Source: Crossiella cryophila (GTDB lineage: Bacteria > Actinomycetota > Actinomycetes > Mycobacteriales > Pseudonocardiaceae). Taken from it: a stretch of 64,000 nt of DNA. Within the stretch, counting starts at the first letter, position 1, and each line of letters opens with the position of its first letter. A program made the translations under genes and the position numbers. A model generated the notes under the pieces. It worked only from the letters and a program-made list of their open reading frames with translations, searched no databases and was not told the DNA's origin. This document shows positions 25,102 through 33,989 of this stretch, piece after piece. The stretch is taken from NCBI RefSeq assembly GCF_014204915.1, contig NZ_JACHMH010000001.1, positions 4,365,501 to 4,429,500 on the forward strand, given 5' to 3'.

Positions 25102-26619
25102 ATGGATCCTTCGAACACCCCGAGCGCGGGGCCGACCACCAGCGGGGGCAACGACCTCGCAGGCGGCGGCTCGGAACGCGTGTGGCGGGCCGGTCGGCTC
25201 GATCCGATGCCCATCCGGAAGTTGCCCGACGCGCCACCGTCGGTGCACCTGATCGGCCCCACGGTGTTCCTGGTGGCACTCGGGGTCGGCATGGGCGAGT
25301 CGTACATGTGGCCCCGCCTGGTCCTGGTCTTCGGACCGGAGATCCGGTGGTTGTTCCTCATCGGCGTCACCCTGCAGGCCGTGGTGATGCTGGAAATGGC
25401 CCGTTACGCCATGGCCACCGGCGAGAGCATCTTCGCCGGCGCGGCCAGGGTCTTCAAACCGATCATGTGGTTCTTCTTCATAGTCGCGATCGCGGTCTAC
25501 ATCTGGCCCGGACACCTCTCCGCTGGCATGTCCGCGCTGGAGAAGATCACCGGCATACCCTGGCAGGTAAGCGCGATCGTCGGCCTGGTACTGGTCGGCG
25601 TGTTGTTCAGCCTGGCCAAGGTGATCTACAACCTGCTGGAGAACGTGCTGGCCATCCTCATCGGACTCCTGGTGGTCAGTACCGCGGTGGTGGCGGCACT
25701 GGTCGGCACGTGGGCCGATCTGGCGAGCACGATCAGCGGCATGTTCCAGTTCGGCTATCTACCCAGCGAGATGTTCTCCCAGGCGTGGTTCCCGATCGTC
25801 GTGGGCTCCATCGCGTTCGCCGGACCCTCTGGCATGCAACAGATGTGGTACACGCTGCACCTGCGTGACTCCGGCGCCGGCATGGGCGCGCACATCCCGC
25901 AGATCAAGGGACTGCGCGCCTCCGAATCCGGCGAGGCCGAGCAGATGCCCGCCCGCGGGTTCATGTTCGACACCGCCGACCCGGATGAGATGGCCAAGTG
26001 GAAGGGCTGGCGGCGCTGGGTCACCTTCGACGCGCTGCTGCTGTTCTGGGGGGTGACCATGCTGGTCACCGTCTCCTTCACGGTGCTGGCCCAGACCGCG
26101 GCCAGACAGAACCCCAACGTGAAGGACCTCATCGCCGGCGGTGACCGCACCGCGGCGCTGGACGCGATGGCCGACGCCTTCTCCTCACTCGGCGGACCCG
26201 CGCTGGGCACGGTGTTCTTCGGGTTCATCGCGCTGATCGGGTTGAACGCCACCCTGGGCCTGTTCGACTCCTTCTCCCGCGGCCAGGCCGACATGACCTA
26301 CTTCTTCGTGCCCGGCGCCAAGAAGATCGGCATGTCCCGGCTCTACGCGGGCTTCCTGTGGGGCCTGATCCTCTTCGGCATCATCATCCTGCTGTGGGGC
26401 CCGGCCAAGGGCCCGGCGGCGATCCTGGACGTGCTGGCGTTCCTCTCCGCCTTCGCCATGGGCGCCTACTGCGTGGTGCTGTTGCTGGTCAACAACAAGA
26501 TGCTGCCCAAACCGATCCGGCCGAAGTGGTGGACCAACGCCATCATCGGCTTCGGCGCGGTGTTCTACCTGGGCATGCTGTTCTACTCCCTGATCGCCTA
26601 CGGCGTGGTATTGGACTGA
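25102..26619 (+). CDS. Nramp-superfamily carrier without metal-binding motifs
   Basis: The product has 505 residues with about eleven transmembrane helices. The fold is Nramp-like: helix 1 is GPTVFLVALGVGMGESYMWPRL and helix 6 lies around FAGPSGMQQMWYTLHL. Metal transport in Nramp needs DPGN in helix 1 and MPH in helix 6; here those positions read MGES (64-67) and a GPSGMQQ segment (241-247). Metal coordination as in MntH is therefore unlikely. Inside the oxalate operon it could carry oxalate, formate or another organic anion; this is inference. A 110-base gap separates it from the synthetase gene, and the next gene starts five bases after its stop. Confidence 0.72.
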   Translation: MDPSNTPSAGPTTSGGNDLAGGGSERVWRAGRLDPMPIRKLPDAPPSVHLIGPTVFLVALGVGMGESYMWPRLVLVFGPEIRWLFLIGVTLQAVVMLEMARYAMATGESIFAGAARVFKPIMWFFFIVAIAVYIWPGHLSAGMSALEKITGIPWQVSAIVGLVLVGVLFSLAKVIYNLLENVLAILIGLLVVSTAVVAALVGTWADLASTISGMFQFGYLPSEMFSQAWFPIVVGSIAFAGPSGMQQMWYTLHLRDSGAGMGAHIPQIKGLRASESGEAEQMPARGFMFDTADPDEMAKWKGWRRWVTFDALLLFWGVTMLVTVSFTVLAQTAARQNPNVKDLIAGGDRTAALDAMADAFSSLGGPALGTVFFGFIALIGLNATLGLFDSFSRGQADMTYFFVPGAKKIGMSRLYAGFLWGLILFGIIILLWGPAKGPAAILDVLAFLSAFAMGAYCVVLLLVNNKMLPKPIRPKWWTNAIIGFGAVFYLGMLFYSLIAYGVVLD

Positions 26620-26624
26620 TCATC

Positions 26625-27179
26625 ATGAGTGAACCGCTGCAACCGCCACGAATCAGCGCCTTCGCTCAACTGGCCGCCCCCGGCGCGCTGGTGGGGGTGC
26701 TGGCAGGCTCGGTCGCCGGACTGCTGGCCCTGCTGGTCGGTCAGCCGCTGGGCTGGGCACTGACCACCGCGCTCGGACTCGGGGTGCCACTGGCCCTGCT
26801 GGGCGGGCTGTACGGGATCGGCGCGGCCACCGGTCACATCCGGCTCGGCGTGTTCGCGCCCGCCGCGGTGTTCTGGATCATCGGCTTCCCGTTGAGCAGG
26901 CTGATCCAGGAGGTCGTGGTCCACCTGGTGATCGCGGGCAACCTGCGGGTGCCCGCGGATCTGCTCGGATTCCTGGCCTACCAGGGAATCGTGAGCGCCG
27001 GCTTCGCGATCGGCTTCATCTGGCTGCACGAACGCCTTGCCCCGCAGTTGTTCCGGCGGTTCGCGCCACGCAACCCGTTGGCCGCCCAGGCATTCACCCG
27101 CTACGCCTCCCACGCGGAGACGGTGTGGGCGGCCAAGTCCCGTGCCCGAGCCGCGCGAGCGGCTGCCCGAGGAGCCTGA
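26625..27179 (+). CDS. four-helix membrane protein of the oxalate operon, unknown function
   Basis: The product has 184 residues with four hydrophobic helices (LVGVLAGSVAGLLALLVG, ALTTALGLGVPLALLGGLYG, LGVFAPAAVFWIIGFPLSR and GFLAYQGIVSAGFAIGFIWL) and a basic, alanine-rich C-terminus. I do not recognise the family. Five bases separate it from the Nramp-like gene and one base overlaps terC, so it is cotranscribed with both. A helper of the carrier is a reasonable guess only. Confidence 0.75.
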   Translation: MSEPLQPPRISAFAQLAAPGALVGVLAGSVAGLLALLVGQPLGWALTTALGLGVPLALLGGLYGIGAATGHIRLGVFAPAAVFWIIGFPLSRLIQEVVVHLVIAGNLRVPADLLGFLAYQGIVSAGFAIGFIWLHERLAPQLFRRFAPRNPLAAQAFTRYASHAETVWAAKSRARAARAAARGA

Positions 27180-28213
27180 TGACCTTCTCCATGTGGGTCT
27201 GGATCGCCACCGTGGGTGGTCTGGGCGCGATCGTCGCGTTCGACTTCTACCTGGCGGCCCGCAACCCTAGGGATCCCTCGTTCAAGGAAAGTGTGGGCTG
27301 GACCGTCGCCTACGTCACCCTGGCCGTCCTTTTCGGACTCGGGGTGCTGTGGCTGGCCGGTCCGCGCTACGGCGGGGAGTTCTTCGCCGGCTGGATCACC
27401 GAGTACTCGCTGTCGGTGGACAACCTGTTCGTGTTCATGCTGATCATGAGCAGGTTCGCGGTGCCCAAGCTGTACCGGCAGAAGGTGTTGCTGGTGGGCA
27501 TCGTGATCGCGTTGCTGATGCGCGCGGTGTTCATCGCGGTGGGCGCGGAAGCGGTGTCCCGGTTCAACTGGCTGTTCTACGTCTTCGGCGCCTTCCTGAT
27601 CTTCACGGCGTGGAAGCTGCTCCGGCAGGACCCGAACGCGGAGGAGGAGTTCTCCGAGAACGTCGTCCTGCGCACGGTGAAGAAGTTCGCCCCCACCACC
27701 GACGACTACGTCGGCGCGAAGATGGTGACCCGGATCAACGGGCGGCGGATGGTGACGCCGATGCTCATCGTGATGGTCGCGATCGGCACCACCGACCTGT
27801 TGTTCGCACTGGACTCGATCCCGGCGATCTTCGGGCTGACCAGGGAGCCATACCTGGTCTTCACCGCCAACGCGTTCGCGCTGATGGGGTTGCGCCAGTT
27901 GTTCTTCCTGATCGGCGGCCTGCTCGACCGGCTGGTCTACCTCTCGGTCGGGCTGGCCGTGATCCTGGCGTTCATCGGGGTGAAACTGGTGCTGGAGGCC
28001 ATGCACGGCTCCGGCGTCCCGTGGGCGCCGACCATCTCCATCCAGCTGTCGCTGTCCTTCATTGTGGGGACACTGGCGGTGACCATCATTGCTAGTGTGA
28101 TCAAATCCAGGCGGACCGAACGAGCCGCTGCCGCCGCTGCGGCACCGGAACCCGTGCGGACCGCTCAGGCCTCGTCCAGCACAGCGGCGCTGGACGAGAC
28201 CGGGACCGGATGA
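27179..28213 (+). CDS. TerC-family membrane protein (Alx/TerC, manganese-export group)
   Basis: The product has 344 residues with about eight to nine helices. TerC signatures are EYSLSVDNLFVFMLIMSRF near residue 80, with the conserved Asp and Asn, and the second half TTDLLFALDSIPAIFGLT near 205. Known relatives (Alx, MeeY) export Mn2+ and metallate exported proteins. Being last in the oxalate operon, it may relieve metal taken up with, or released from, metal oxalates; this is inference. The start ATG shares its A with the previous stop codon. The C-terminal tail is Ala/Glu-rich and disordered. Confidence 0.85.
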   Translation: MTFSMWVWIATVGGLGAIVAFDFYLAARNPRDPSFKESVGWTVAYVTLAVLFGLGVLWLAGPRYGGEFFAGWITEYSLSVDNLFVFMLIMSRFAVPKLYRQKVLLVGIVIALLMRAVFIAVGAEAVSRFNWLFYVFGAFLIFTAWKLLRQDPNAEEEFSENVVLRTVKKFAPTTDDYVGAKMVTRINGRRMVTPMLIVMVAIGTTDLLFALDSIPAIFGLTREPYLVFTANAFALMGLRQLFFLIGGLLDRLVYLSVGLAVILAFIGVKLVLEAMHGSGVPWAPTISIQLSLSFIVGTLAVTIIASVIKSRRTERAAAAAAAPEPVRTAQASSSTAALDETGTG

Positions 28214-28288
28214 GCCCGGCGCACTGGAGCTATCCCTGGACCCAGTGACCGGTAGTGCGGTACTCGGCGAACCAAGAGGTGGCCGGGG

Positions 28289-28486
28289 TCAGGAGGAGGC
28301 AACCTCCTGGCCCTGGCCATGCCGCGTGCCGGCCTGGCCCCGCAGGTAGTTCTCCACCCCCGCGGTGGGGTTTTTCTTCGCCTCGGCCATGGCCAGGGCC
28401 AGACCCAGTCCCTGCGGCCGGTCACCGCGGTAGCCCAGGGGCTGCTCGGTCAGCGAACGCAGTAGCTGCTTGAACTTGCGCATCAT
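28289..28486 (-). CDS. small protein, 65 residues, unknown
   Basis: The reading frame starts at an ATG seven bases behind a very good AGGAGG and runs MMRKFKQLLRSLTEQPLGYRG, then a helical middle (LGLALAMAEAKKNP) and a polar tail. The ribosome site makes it a likely real gene although it is short. No family is recognised. It lies in the gap between terC and gntR, on the gntR strand and downstream of that gene by about 100 bases, so it could belong to the same transcript. Confidence 0.5.
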   Translation of the reverse strand: MMRKFKQLLRSLTEQPLGYRGDRPQGLGLALAMAEAKKNPTAGVENYLRGQAGTRHGQGQEVASS

Positions 28487-28586
28487 CAATACACCTCCTC
28501 ACATCAGGGATATACCCGGATGGCGACGGCGCCATTCGGGAGTGTGTCGCAGCGAACTCCGGGAAATCCCAGAGCTTGGCGATGCG

Positions 28587-29342
28587 CTAGGGCTTGACGG
28601 GCGCGGTGCGGGCCACCGTGCGACGGCGGCGCCGCAACGGCACCTCCGGCGCGGGCGTCTCCGCTGGCGCGCTCTGCCTGGCCTCCAGATAGGACTGCCG
28701 GGTGCGGTCGGTGTGCTCGCGCATGATCTCCGCGGCCCGCTCGGCGTCGCCGGTGGAGATCGCGCTGATCAGCTTGCGGTGCTCCCGCCAGGACTGCTTG
28801 CCGCGCTGGCGGGCGACCGGGGTGTAGAACCAGCGGACCCGGCGGTCGACCTGCGCGGCCAGTTCGAGCAGCACCTTGTTGCCGGAGAGTTCGGTGACAT
28901 AGCGGTGCAGGGCCGCGTTGGCGGCCACCGCCCCGTCCACGTCGTCGGCCAGCACCGCGGCCTCGCCCTGCTGGCAGATCTCGCGCAGCCGGGCCACCCC
29001 GTCCTTGTCCGCGTTCAGTGCGGCCAGCCGGGCCGATTCGGTCTCCAGCAGGGTGCGTACGGCGAGCAGCTGGTCCGCCTCCTGCTCGGTGGGCACGTGC
29101 ACGAACGCGCCGTACCCGGGCACCAGATCGACCCAGCCCTCGTTGTTGAGCCACTGGAGCGCCTCGCGCACCGGCTGCCGGGAGACACCCAGCATCTCCG
29201 CCAGCTCGCCCTCGACCAGGTGCTGACCCGGGGCGAGGCTGCCGGTGATGATGAGGTCGAGCAGGGCCTCGAAGACCCGCTCCCGCAAGGGGACCGGCCG
29301 ATCGATCCGGCGTGCGGCCGTACCCTGCGACAGCTCCGACAT
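28587..29342 (-). CDS. GntR-family (FadR/FCD subfamily) regulator, probable regulator of the oxalate genes
   Basis: The product has 251 residues. N-terminal winged helix (VFEALLDLIITGSLAPGQHLVEGELAEMLGVSRQPVREAL) followed by an all-helical FCD effector domain (residues ~85-220, with the metal-ligand-type residues in AALHRYVTELSGN and MREHTDRTRQ) and a basic tail. FCD regulators bind short palindromes and sense organic acids. ATG 29342 is chosen because GGAG stands six bases before it; the ATG four codons upstream has no ribosome site. A matching palindrome (S4) lies about 80 bases upstream, which suggests autoregulation. Confidence 0.88.
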   Translation of the reverse strand: MSELSQGTAARRIDRPVPLRERVFEALLDLIITGSLAPGQHLVEGELAEMLGVSRQPVREALQWLNNEGWVDLVPGYGAFVHVPTEQEADQLLAVRTLLETESARLAALNADKDGVARLREICQQGEAAVLADDVDGAVAANAALHRYVTELSGNKVLLELAAQVDRRVRWFYTPVARQRGKQSWREHRKLISAISTGDAERAAEIMREHTDRTRQSYLEARQSAPAETPAPEVPLRRRRRTVARTAPVKP

Positions 29343-29422
29343 CGTGTGCTCCATGAGGTGAGGTGGGCGCTTTCGCCCGGTGTGCCGATCTTGACTCTAT
29401 TGTGCCTGGTCGACTGCCTACA

Positions 29423-29435
29423 GCATACAGTGTTC
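29423..29435. promoter_or_regulatory. GntR-type palindrome S4 upstream of gntR
   Basis: GCATACAGTGTTC keeps the left half and centre of the shared motif (CAGCATACAGT) but has a degenerate right half. It is the weakest of the six sites, as often seen for autoregulated repressors. It stands 81 bases before the GntR start codon. Confidence 0.5.
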
Positions 29436-29583
29436 CAAATGCCTGAATTGCGTGACCACGGCCACAAGGGACAGACCACCCATACCGCGTACACGTTTTG
29501 GAAAGAAACACACCGATTGCGAGCAGTGCATCACCTTCCGCCACCAATCCGCATCTCATGATGCCCCAAACGGACGCTCGATC

Positions 29584-30927
29584 TCATCGGACACGCTGGG
29601 TTGTCCAGAGCAATGGGATTCGGCCCGGTTGCCGCAGCAACCTGCACAACAGCGCCGAACCCAGTGCCAGGGCTCCTGCCAGCAGGAACAGTGCCGGGTA
29701 CCCCATTGTGGGGACAGCGGCGGCGGTGAGTCCGACCCCGGCGATACCGCCGAATGCCTTGGCGCTGTAGACCACCGCGTGTATCTCGCCGTGTCGCCGG
29801 TCACCGAAGTACTCCCGGACCAGACTGGCCACCAGCGGATAACACGCCCCGCCCGCGCCCGCGAGTACCGCCGCGGCCAGCAACAACGGCAGCGATTGAT
29901 CCCTGGCACTGGCCGCCAGCGCGGCCTGGGACAGTGCCAGCACGGTCAGGGTGGCGGCCAGGGTGCGGGCCCGGCCGATCCGGTCGGAGACCCGCAGCAC
30001 CACCGCCCGCGCCACCCCGTTGCCGGCCACCAGCAGCGCGGTGGCCGCGCCGATCACCGGCGGGCTCAGATCGAGGGTGGCGGCGAAGCCGGCGAAGGCG
30101 GCCACGGTGAACAGGGTGACCGCGCTGGCACAGAACAGGATCACCGCGAGCGCGGGCAACGCGCCGATGCGCACCGCCTCTCCCGGTGAGTAGTCGCGGA
30201 CCGCCGGGAGGTTGGCCGAGCCGGGACCGCGGCGGCGGGACAGCGCCCACGCCCGCGGATCCACCTGCGGCGGCCACCAGTTTGACGGCGGGTCCCGGAA
30301 GAACACCCCGGCCACGGCGATCACCAGGCCCAGTACCAGGCCGGTGCGGTCCAGGGTGGGCACCAGGTTCGTGGCGGAGACGGTCGGCAGCACGAGCAGC
30401 AGGAACGGGATGGCGCCCATGGCGAACGCGCCGGTGACCAGGCTGACCCGCACGGCCGAGCGATCCGGGAACCACTTGGCCACCGTGGACGCGCTCACCG
30501 CGTAGACCAGCCCGGCCCCCGCACCGCCGAGGAGCGAGAAGCCCAGCAGGGCGCCGGAAAAGCCGGGTGCACGGCCGAGGGCCACTGGACCCAGCAGACA
30601 CATCGCCGCGCCCAGCCACAGTAACGCCCGAGGACCGAGGACACCCCGCTCACGCAGGTAAGCAACAGGTAAACCCACCCCGGCCTGGGCGGTGATCCAC
30701 AGTGCCAGCAACCAGAAGGTCTGGCTGACCGGCCAGCCGTGCAGTGCGGACAGCGCGGGCGCCAGCGCGCCGAAGGAGTACTGGAGCACACCGGCCGCGG
30801 CCATCGCGGCCAGCGGCGGCGCCAGTTGCCAGGAGCGGGACCGGCCGGTCAGCAGCTCCGCGCTGGGGCCGACCCGGTAGTCGCGGCCGAAGCAGTCACG
30901 CAGCTCGGCGGGTGGGGGAGTGGTCAT
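29584..30927 (-). CDS. OFA-family MFS transporter (oxalate/formate antiporter type)
   Basis: The product has 447 residues with twelve predicted helices. OFA-type features are GVLQYSFGALAPALSALHGW at helix 1, AGLVYAVSASTVAKWFPDR between helices 4 and 5, and the long central loop before GEAVRIGALPALAVILF. Family members exchange oxalate for formate (OxlT) or import monocarboxylates. The ATG 30927 has GGGAGGA before it, and palindrome S5 lies 19 bases upstream. With frc on the other side of gntR, this is the best candidate for oxalate uptake and formate release. Confidence 0.85.
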   Translation of the reverse strand: MTTPPPAELRDCFGRDYRVGPSAELLTGRSRSWQLAPPLAAMAAAGVLQYSFGALAPALSALHGWPVSQTFWLLALWITAQAGVGLPVAYLRERGVLGPRALLWLGAAMCLLGPVALGRAPGFSGALLGFSLLGGAGAGLVYAVSASTVAKWFPDRSAVRVSLVTGAFAMGAIPFLLLVLPTVSATNLVPTLDRTGLVLGLVIAVAGVFFRDPPSNWWPPQVDPRAWALSRRRGPGSANLPAVRDYSPGEAVRIGALPALAVILFCASAVTLFTVAAFAGFAATLDLSPPVIGAATALLVAGNGVARAVVLRVSDRIGRARTLAATLTVLALSQAALAASARDQSLPLLLAAAVLAGAGGACYPLVASLVREYFGDRRHGEIHAVVYSAKAFGGIAGVGLTAAAVPTMGYPALFLLAGALALGSALLCRLLRQPGRIPLLWTTQRVR

Positions 30928-30945
30928 CGGTCCTCCCTCTACTAG

Positions 30946-30961
30946 ATACTGTATGCAGTAT
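30946..30961. promoter_or_regulatory. GntR-type double palindrome S5 before the OFA transporter
   Basis: ATACTGTATGCAGTAT. The outer ATACTG/CAGTAT arms form a perfect inverted repeat; on the coding strand it reads ATACTGCATACAGTAT. It sits directly upstream of the transporter ribosome site, 19 bases from the ATG, and 66 bases from site S6 of the divergent sucC gene. Confidence 0.7.
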
Positions 30962-31026
30962 ACATCGCGAAGCAATGCTGGGGACCTGCTGAAATCATGC
31001 GCCCGGACTCTGGTGCTCAGTCTCAC

Positions 31027-31041
31027 ATACTGTATACAGTA
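31027..31041. promoter_or_regulatory. GntR-type palindrome S6 immediately before sucC
   Basis: ATACTGTATACAGTA contains a perfect 14-base palindrome (TACTGTATACAGTA). Its TACAGT (31036-31041) would be a -10 element seven bases before the GTG, which implies a leaderless message and direct blocking by the repressor. Confidence 0.7.
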
Positions 31042-31047
31042 GGCGGC

Positions 31048-32220
31048 GTGGATCTGTACGAGTACCAGGCGAAGGATCTCTTCGCACAGCACGGGGTCCC
31101 GGTGGGTCCGCCGCAGCGGGTCGTCGAGGATCCGGCCGACGCCCGCGCGGCGGCGGCCGAGTGGGGCAGCCGGGTGGTGGTCAAGGCGCAGGTGAAAACC
31201 GGCGGCCGTGGCAAGGCGGGCGGAGTGAAGCTCGCCGTCGACCCGGAGGACGCGGAAGTGAAGGCCGGAGCCATTCTGGGGCTGGACATCAAGGGGCACG
31301 TGGTGCGCCGGGTGCTGGTGACCCCCGCTTCGGAGATCGCCGAGGAGTACTACGTCTCCTTCTTGCTCGACCGGACCCGGCGCACGTTCCTGGCGATGGC
31401 CTCGGTCGAGGGCGGGATGGACATCGAGGAGGTCGCTGCCACCAATCCGGCGGCCCTCGCCAAGGTGCCCGTTGACGCCCTTGCCGGCGTCGACCTGGCC
31501 AAGGCCAGGGAGATCGTCGCGGCCGCGACGTTCCCCGCCGAGGTGGCCGAGGAGGTGGCCGCGGTGCTGGTGAAGCTGTGGAACACCTTTGTAGCCGAGG
31601 ACGCCACCCTGGTGGAGGTCAACCCACTGGTCCGTGACCCGCGGGGCAACATTCTCGCCCTCGACGGCAAGGTGACGCTGGACGGGAACGCCGATTTCCG
31701 GCATCCCGGGCACGGCGACCTGGTGGACAAGGCCGCGGAGAACGAGCTGGAGCAGCGGGCCAAGGACAAGGGCCTCAACTACGTCAAGTTGGACGGCCAG
31801 GTCGGTGTGATCGGCAACGGCGCGGGCTTGGTGATGTCCACATTGGACGTGGTGGCCTACGCGGGCGAACGGCACCAGGGCGTGAAACCGGCCAACTTCC
31901 TCGACATCGGCGGCGGCGCCTCCGCCCAGGTGATGACCGACGGCCTGGAGATCATCCTGGGCGACCCGGACGTGCGCTCGGTCTTCGTCAACGTCTTCGG
32001 TGGCATCACCGCCTGCGACGCGGTGGCCAACGGCATCGTGGCCGCACTGGAGATCCTGGGCGCGGAGGCGGCGAAACCGTTGGTGGTGCGCCTGGACGGC
32101 AACAACGTCGAGGAAGGCCGCCGGATCCTGGCCGAGGCGGACCACCCGCTGGTGACCGTGGTGGACACGATGGACAACGCGGCCGACAAGGCCGCCGAAC
32201 TGGCAGCCGCGGGGGTATGA
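31048..32220 (+). CDS. SucC-type ADP-forming acyl-CoA synthetase beta subunit
   Basis: The product has 390 residues, full length for Suc[13 protein letters not shown] start, ATP-grasp ([21 protein letters not shown]), LVEVNPLV near 185 and NIFGG-like [11 protein letters not shown] near 320. It pairs with the SucD-like subunit encoded four bases downstream. Housekeeping SucCD makes succinate from succinyl-CoA. Here the pair is under an oxalate-type operator and heads the glyoxylate-to-glycerate genes, so a paralogue acting on malate, oxalate or another acid is possible. The GTG start with the operator at -7 replaces a normal leader. Confidence 0.85.
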   Translation: MDLYEYQAKDLFAQHGVPVGPPQRVVEDPADARAAAAEWGSRVVVKAQVKTGGRGKAGGVKLAVDPEDAEVKAGAILGLDIKGHVVRRVLVTPASEIAEEYYVSFLLDRTRRTFLAMASVEGGMDIEEVAATNPAALAKVPVDALAGVDLAKAREIVAAATFPAEVAEEVAAVLVKLWNTFVAEDATLVEVNPLVRDPRGNILALDGKVTLDGNADFRHPGHGDLVDKAAENELEQRAKDKGLNYVKLDGQVGVIGNGAGLVMSTLDVVAYAGERHQGVKPANFLDIGGGASAQVMTDGLEIILGDPDVRSVFVNVFGGITACDAVANGIVAALEILGAEAAKPLVVRLDGNNVEEGRRILAEADHPLVTVVDTMDNAADKAAELAAAGV

Positions 32221-32224
32221 GTCG

Positions 32225-33118
32225 ATGGCGATCTTCCTGACCGAGCACAGCCGGGTCATCGTGCAGGGCATGACCGGCGCCGAGGGCGGAAAGCACACCA
32301 GGCGGATGCTGGCCGCGGGCACGAACGTGGTCGGCGGCGTCACCCCTGGCAAGGGCGGCCAGTCCGTGGACTTCGACGGTGTCACCGTGCCGGTGTTCGG
32401 CTCGGTGGCCGAGGCGATGGCCGGGACCGGCGCGGACGTGACGGTGGTCTTCGTGCCGCCGCGCTTCGCCAAGGCCGCGGTGATCGAGGCCGTCGACGCG
32501 GGCATCGGCCTGGCGGTGGTGATCACCGAGGGCGTGCCCGTGCACGACACGGCCGTGTTCTGGGCCCATGCCTGCGCCGCGGGCAACAAGACCCGGATCA
32601 TCGGCCCCAACTGCCCGGGGATCATCTCACCGGGCAAGTCCAACGCTGGCATCATCCCGGCCGACATCTCCGGCCCCGGCAAGATCGGTCTGGTGTCGAA
32701 GTCGGGCACCCTGACCTACCAGATGATGTACGAGCTGCGGGACTTCGGTTTCTCCACCGCGGTCGGCATCGGTGGCGACCCGATCATCGGCACCACCCAC
32801 ATCGACGCGCTGCAGGCCTTCCAGGACGACCCGGAGACCGCGGCGATCGTGATGATCGGTGAGATCGGCGGCGACGCCGAGGAGCGCGCGGCGGCCTACA
32901 TCGCCGAGCACATCACCAAGCCGGTCGTGGGCTACGTGGCCGGGTTCACCGCGCCGGAGGGCAAGACGATGGGCCACGCGGGCGCCATCGTGTCGGGTTC
33001 GTCGGGCACCGCCGCGGCGAAGCAGGAGGCCCTGGAAGCGGCCGGGGTCAAGGTCGGCAAGACGCCGAGCGAGGCGGCCCGCCTGATGCGGGAGTGCCTC
33101 GACCCGATCACCGTGTGA
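32225..33118 (+). CDS. SucD-type acyl-CoA synthetase alpha subunit
   Basis: The product has 297 residues with the CoA-binding domain ([28 protein letters not shown]) and the ligase domain. The phosphorylated His is in [17 protein letters not shown] near residue 247. [18 protein letters not shown] is typical of SucD. It forms the catalytic heterodimer with the preceding product. Substrate is uncertain for the same reason as for SucC. Confidence 0.87.
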   Translation: MAIFLTEHSRVIVQGMTGAEGGKHTRRMLAAGTNVVGGVTPGKGGQSVDFDGVTVPVFGSVAEAMAGTGADVTVVFVPPRFAKAAVIEAVDAGIGLAVVITEGVPVHDTAVFWAHACAAGNKTRIIGPNCPGIISPGKSNAGIIPADISGPGKIGLVSKSGTLTYQMMYELRDFGFSTAVGIGGDPIIGTTHIDALQAFQDDPETAAIVMIGEIGGDAEERAAAYIAEHITKPVVGYVAGFTAPEGKTMGHAGAIVSGSSGTAAAKQEALEAAGVKVGKTPSEAARLMRECLDPITV

Positions 33119-33140
33119 CGACAGCCTGAATGGAGCCGTC

Positions 33141-33989
33141 TTGACCAGTCCACACCTGCGTTTCGACGTCAACCTCTCCATCCTGTTCACCGAGCTGCCG
33201 CTGCTCGAACGCTTCGCCGCGGCCAGGTCCGCCGGTTTCGACGCGGTGGAGCTGTGGTGGCCGTTGCCCGAAGCCGTGCCGCTGCAAGGGGAACTGGACG
33301 CGGTGCGGCGTGCGATCGAGGACGCGGGCGTGCGCCTGCTCGGACTCAACTTCGCCGCCGGGGACATGGCGGCTGGGGAGCGCGGACTGCTCTCCCGCCC
33401 CGCCGACGTGCACCTGTTCCGGGAGAACGTGCACGTGGCCGTCGAGTTCGCCGGCCAGCTGGGCTGCAAGACGCTCAACGCCCTCTACGGCAACCGGGAA
33501 CCCGGGTTGTGGCCGCAGGAGCAGGACGAGCTGGCCGTGGCCAACCTGACCTACGCCGCCCAGGCCGCGGGGCGGATCGGCGCGACCGTGGTGGTCGAGG
33601 CGCTGAACTCGCACGAGAACCCGGTCTACCCCATCATCTCGCTCGCCTCCGCCTACCACGTGCTGGATCTGGTGCGCGCGAACGGGTCGACCAACGTGGC
33701 CTTCCTGGCCGACCTGTACCACCTGAGCCGGATGGGTGAGGACCTGGACACCCAGATCGACCGGCGGGGTGCGGAGTTCGGTCATGTGCAGATCGCCGAC
33801 GCCCCTGGCCGCGGCCAGCCGGGCACCGGCGGCATCGACTACGAGAAGGTGCTCGCCCGCCTGCTGCTCGCGGGTTATGACGGCCACATCGGCCTGGAGT
33901 ACCGCCCCGTCGGCCCCAGTGCGGACAGCTTCGGCTGGCTGCCCAGACTCAGGGCCGCGGTGGAGTCCACTGTGGAGGGATCGGCATGA
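33141..33989 (+). CDS. hyi: hydroxypyruvate isomerase
   Basis: The product has 282 residues, a TIM-barrel xylose-isomerase-like protein of the Hyi family: FDVNLSILFTELPLLERFAAARSAGFDAVELWWP at the start, LNALYGN near 115, VEALNSHENPVYPI near 150 and GHVQIADAPGRGQPGTGGIDY near 215. It interconverts hydroxypyruvate and tartronate semialdehyde, products of glyoxylate carboligation. The start is a TTG with GGAG six bases upstream. The stop overlaps the next start (ATGA). Confidence 0.87.
   Translation: MTSPHLRFDVNLSILFTELPLLERFAAARSAGFDAVELWWPLPEAVPLQGELDAVRRAIEDAGVRLLGLNFAAGDMAAGERGLLSRPADVHLFRENVHVAVEFAGQLGCKTLNALYGNREPGLWPQEQDELAVANLTYAAQAAGRIGATVVVEALNSHENPVYPIISLASAYHVLDLVRANGSTNVAFLADLYHLSRMGEDLDTQIDRRGAEFGHVQIADAPGRGQPGTGGIDYEKVLARLLLAGYDGHIGLEYRPVGPSADSFGWLPRLRAAVESTVEGSA

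Noticed and set aside
25102-26619. Ordinary manganese/iron Nramp transporter
   Set aside because: The DPGN and MPH metal-binding motifs are missing.
28214-28288. Terminator after terC
   Set aside because: I found no clear inverted repeat with complementary arms in this short stretch.
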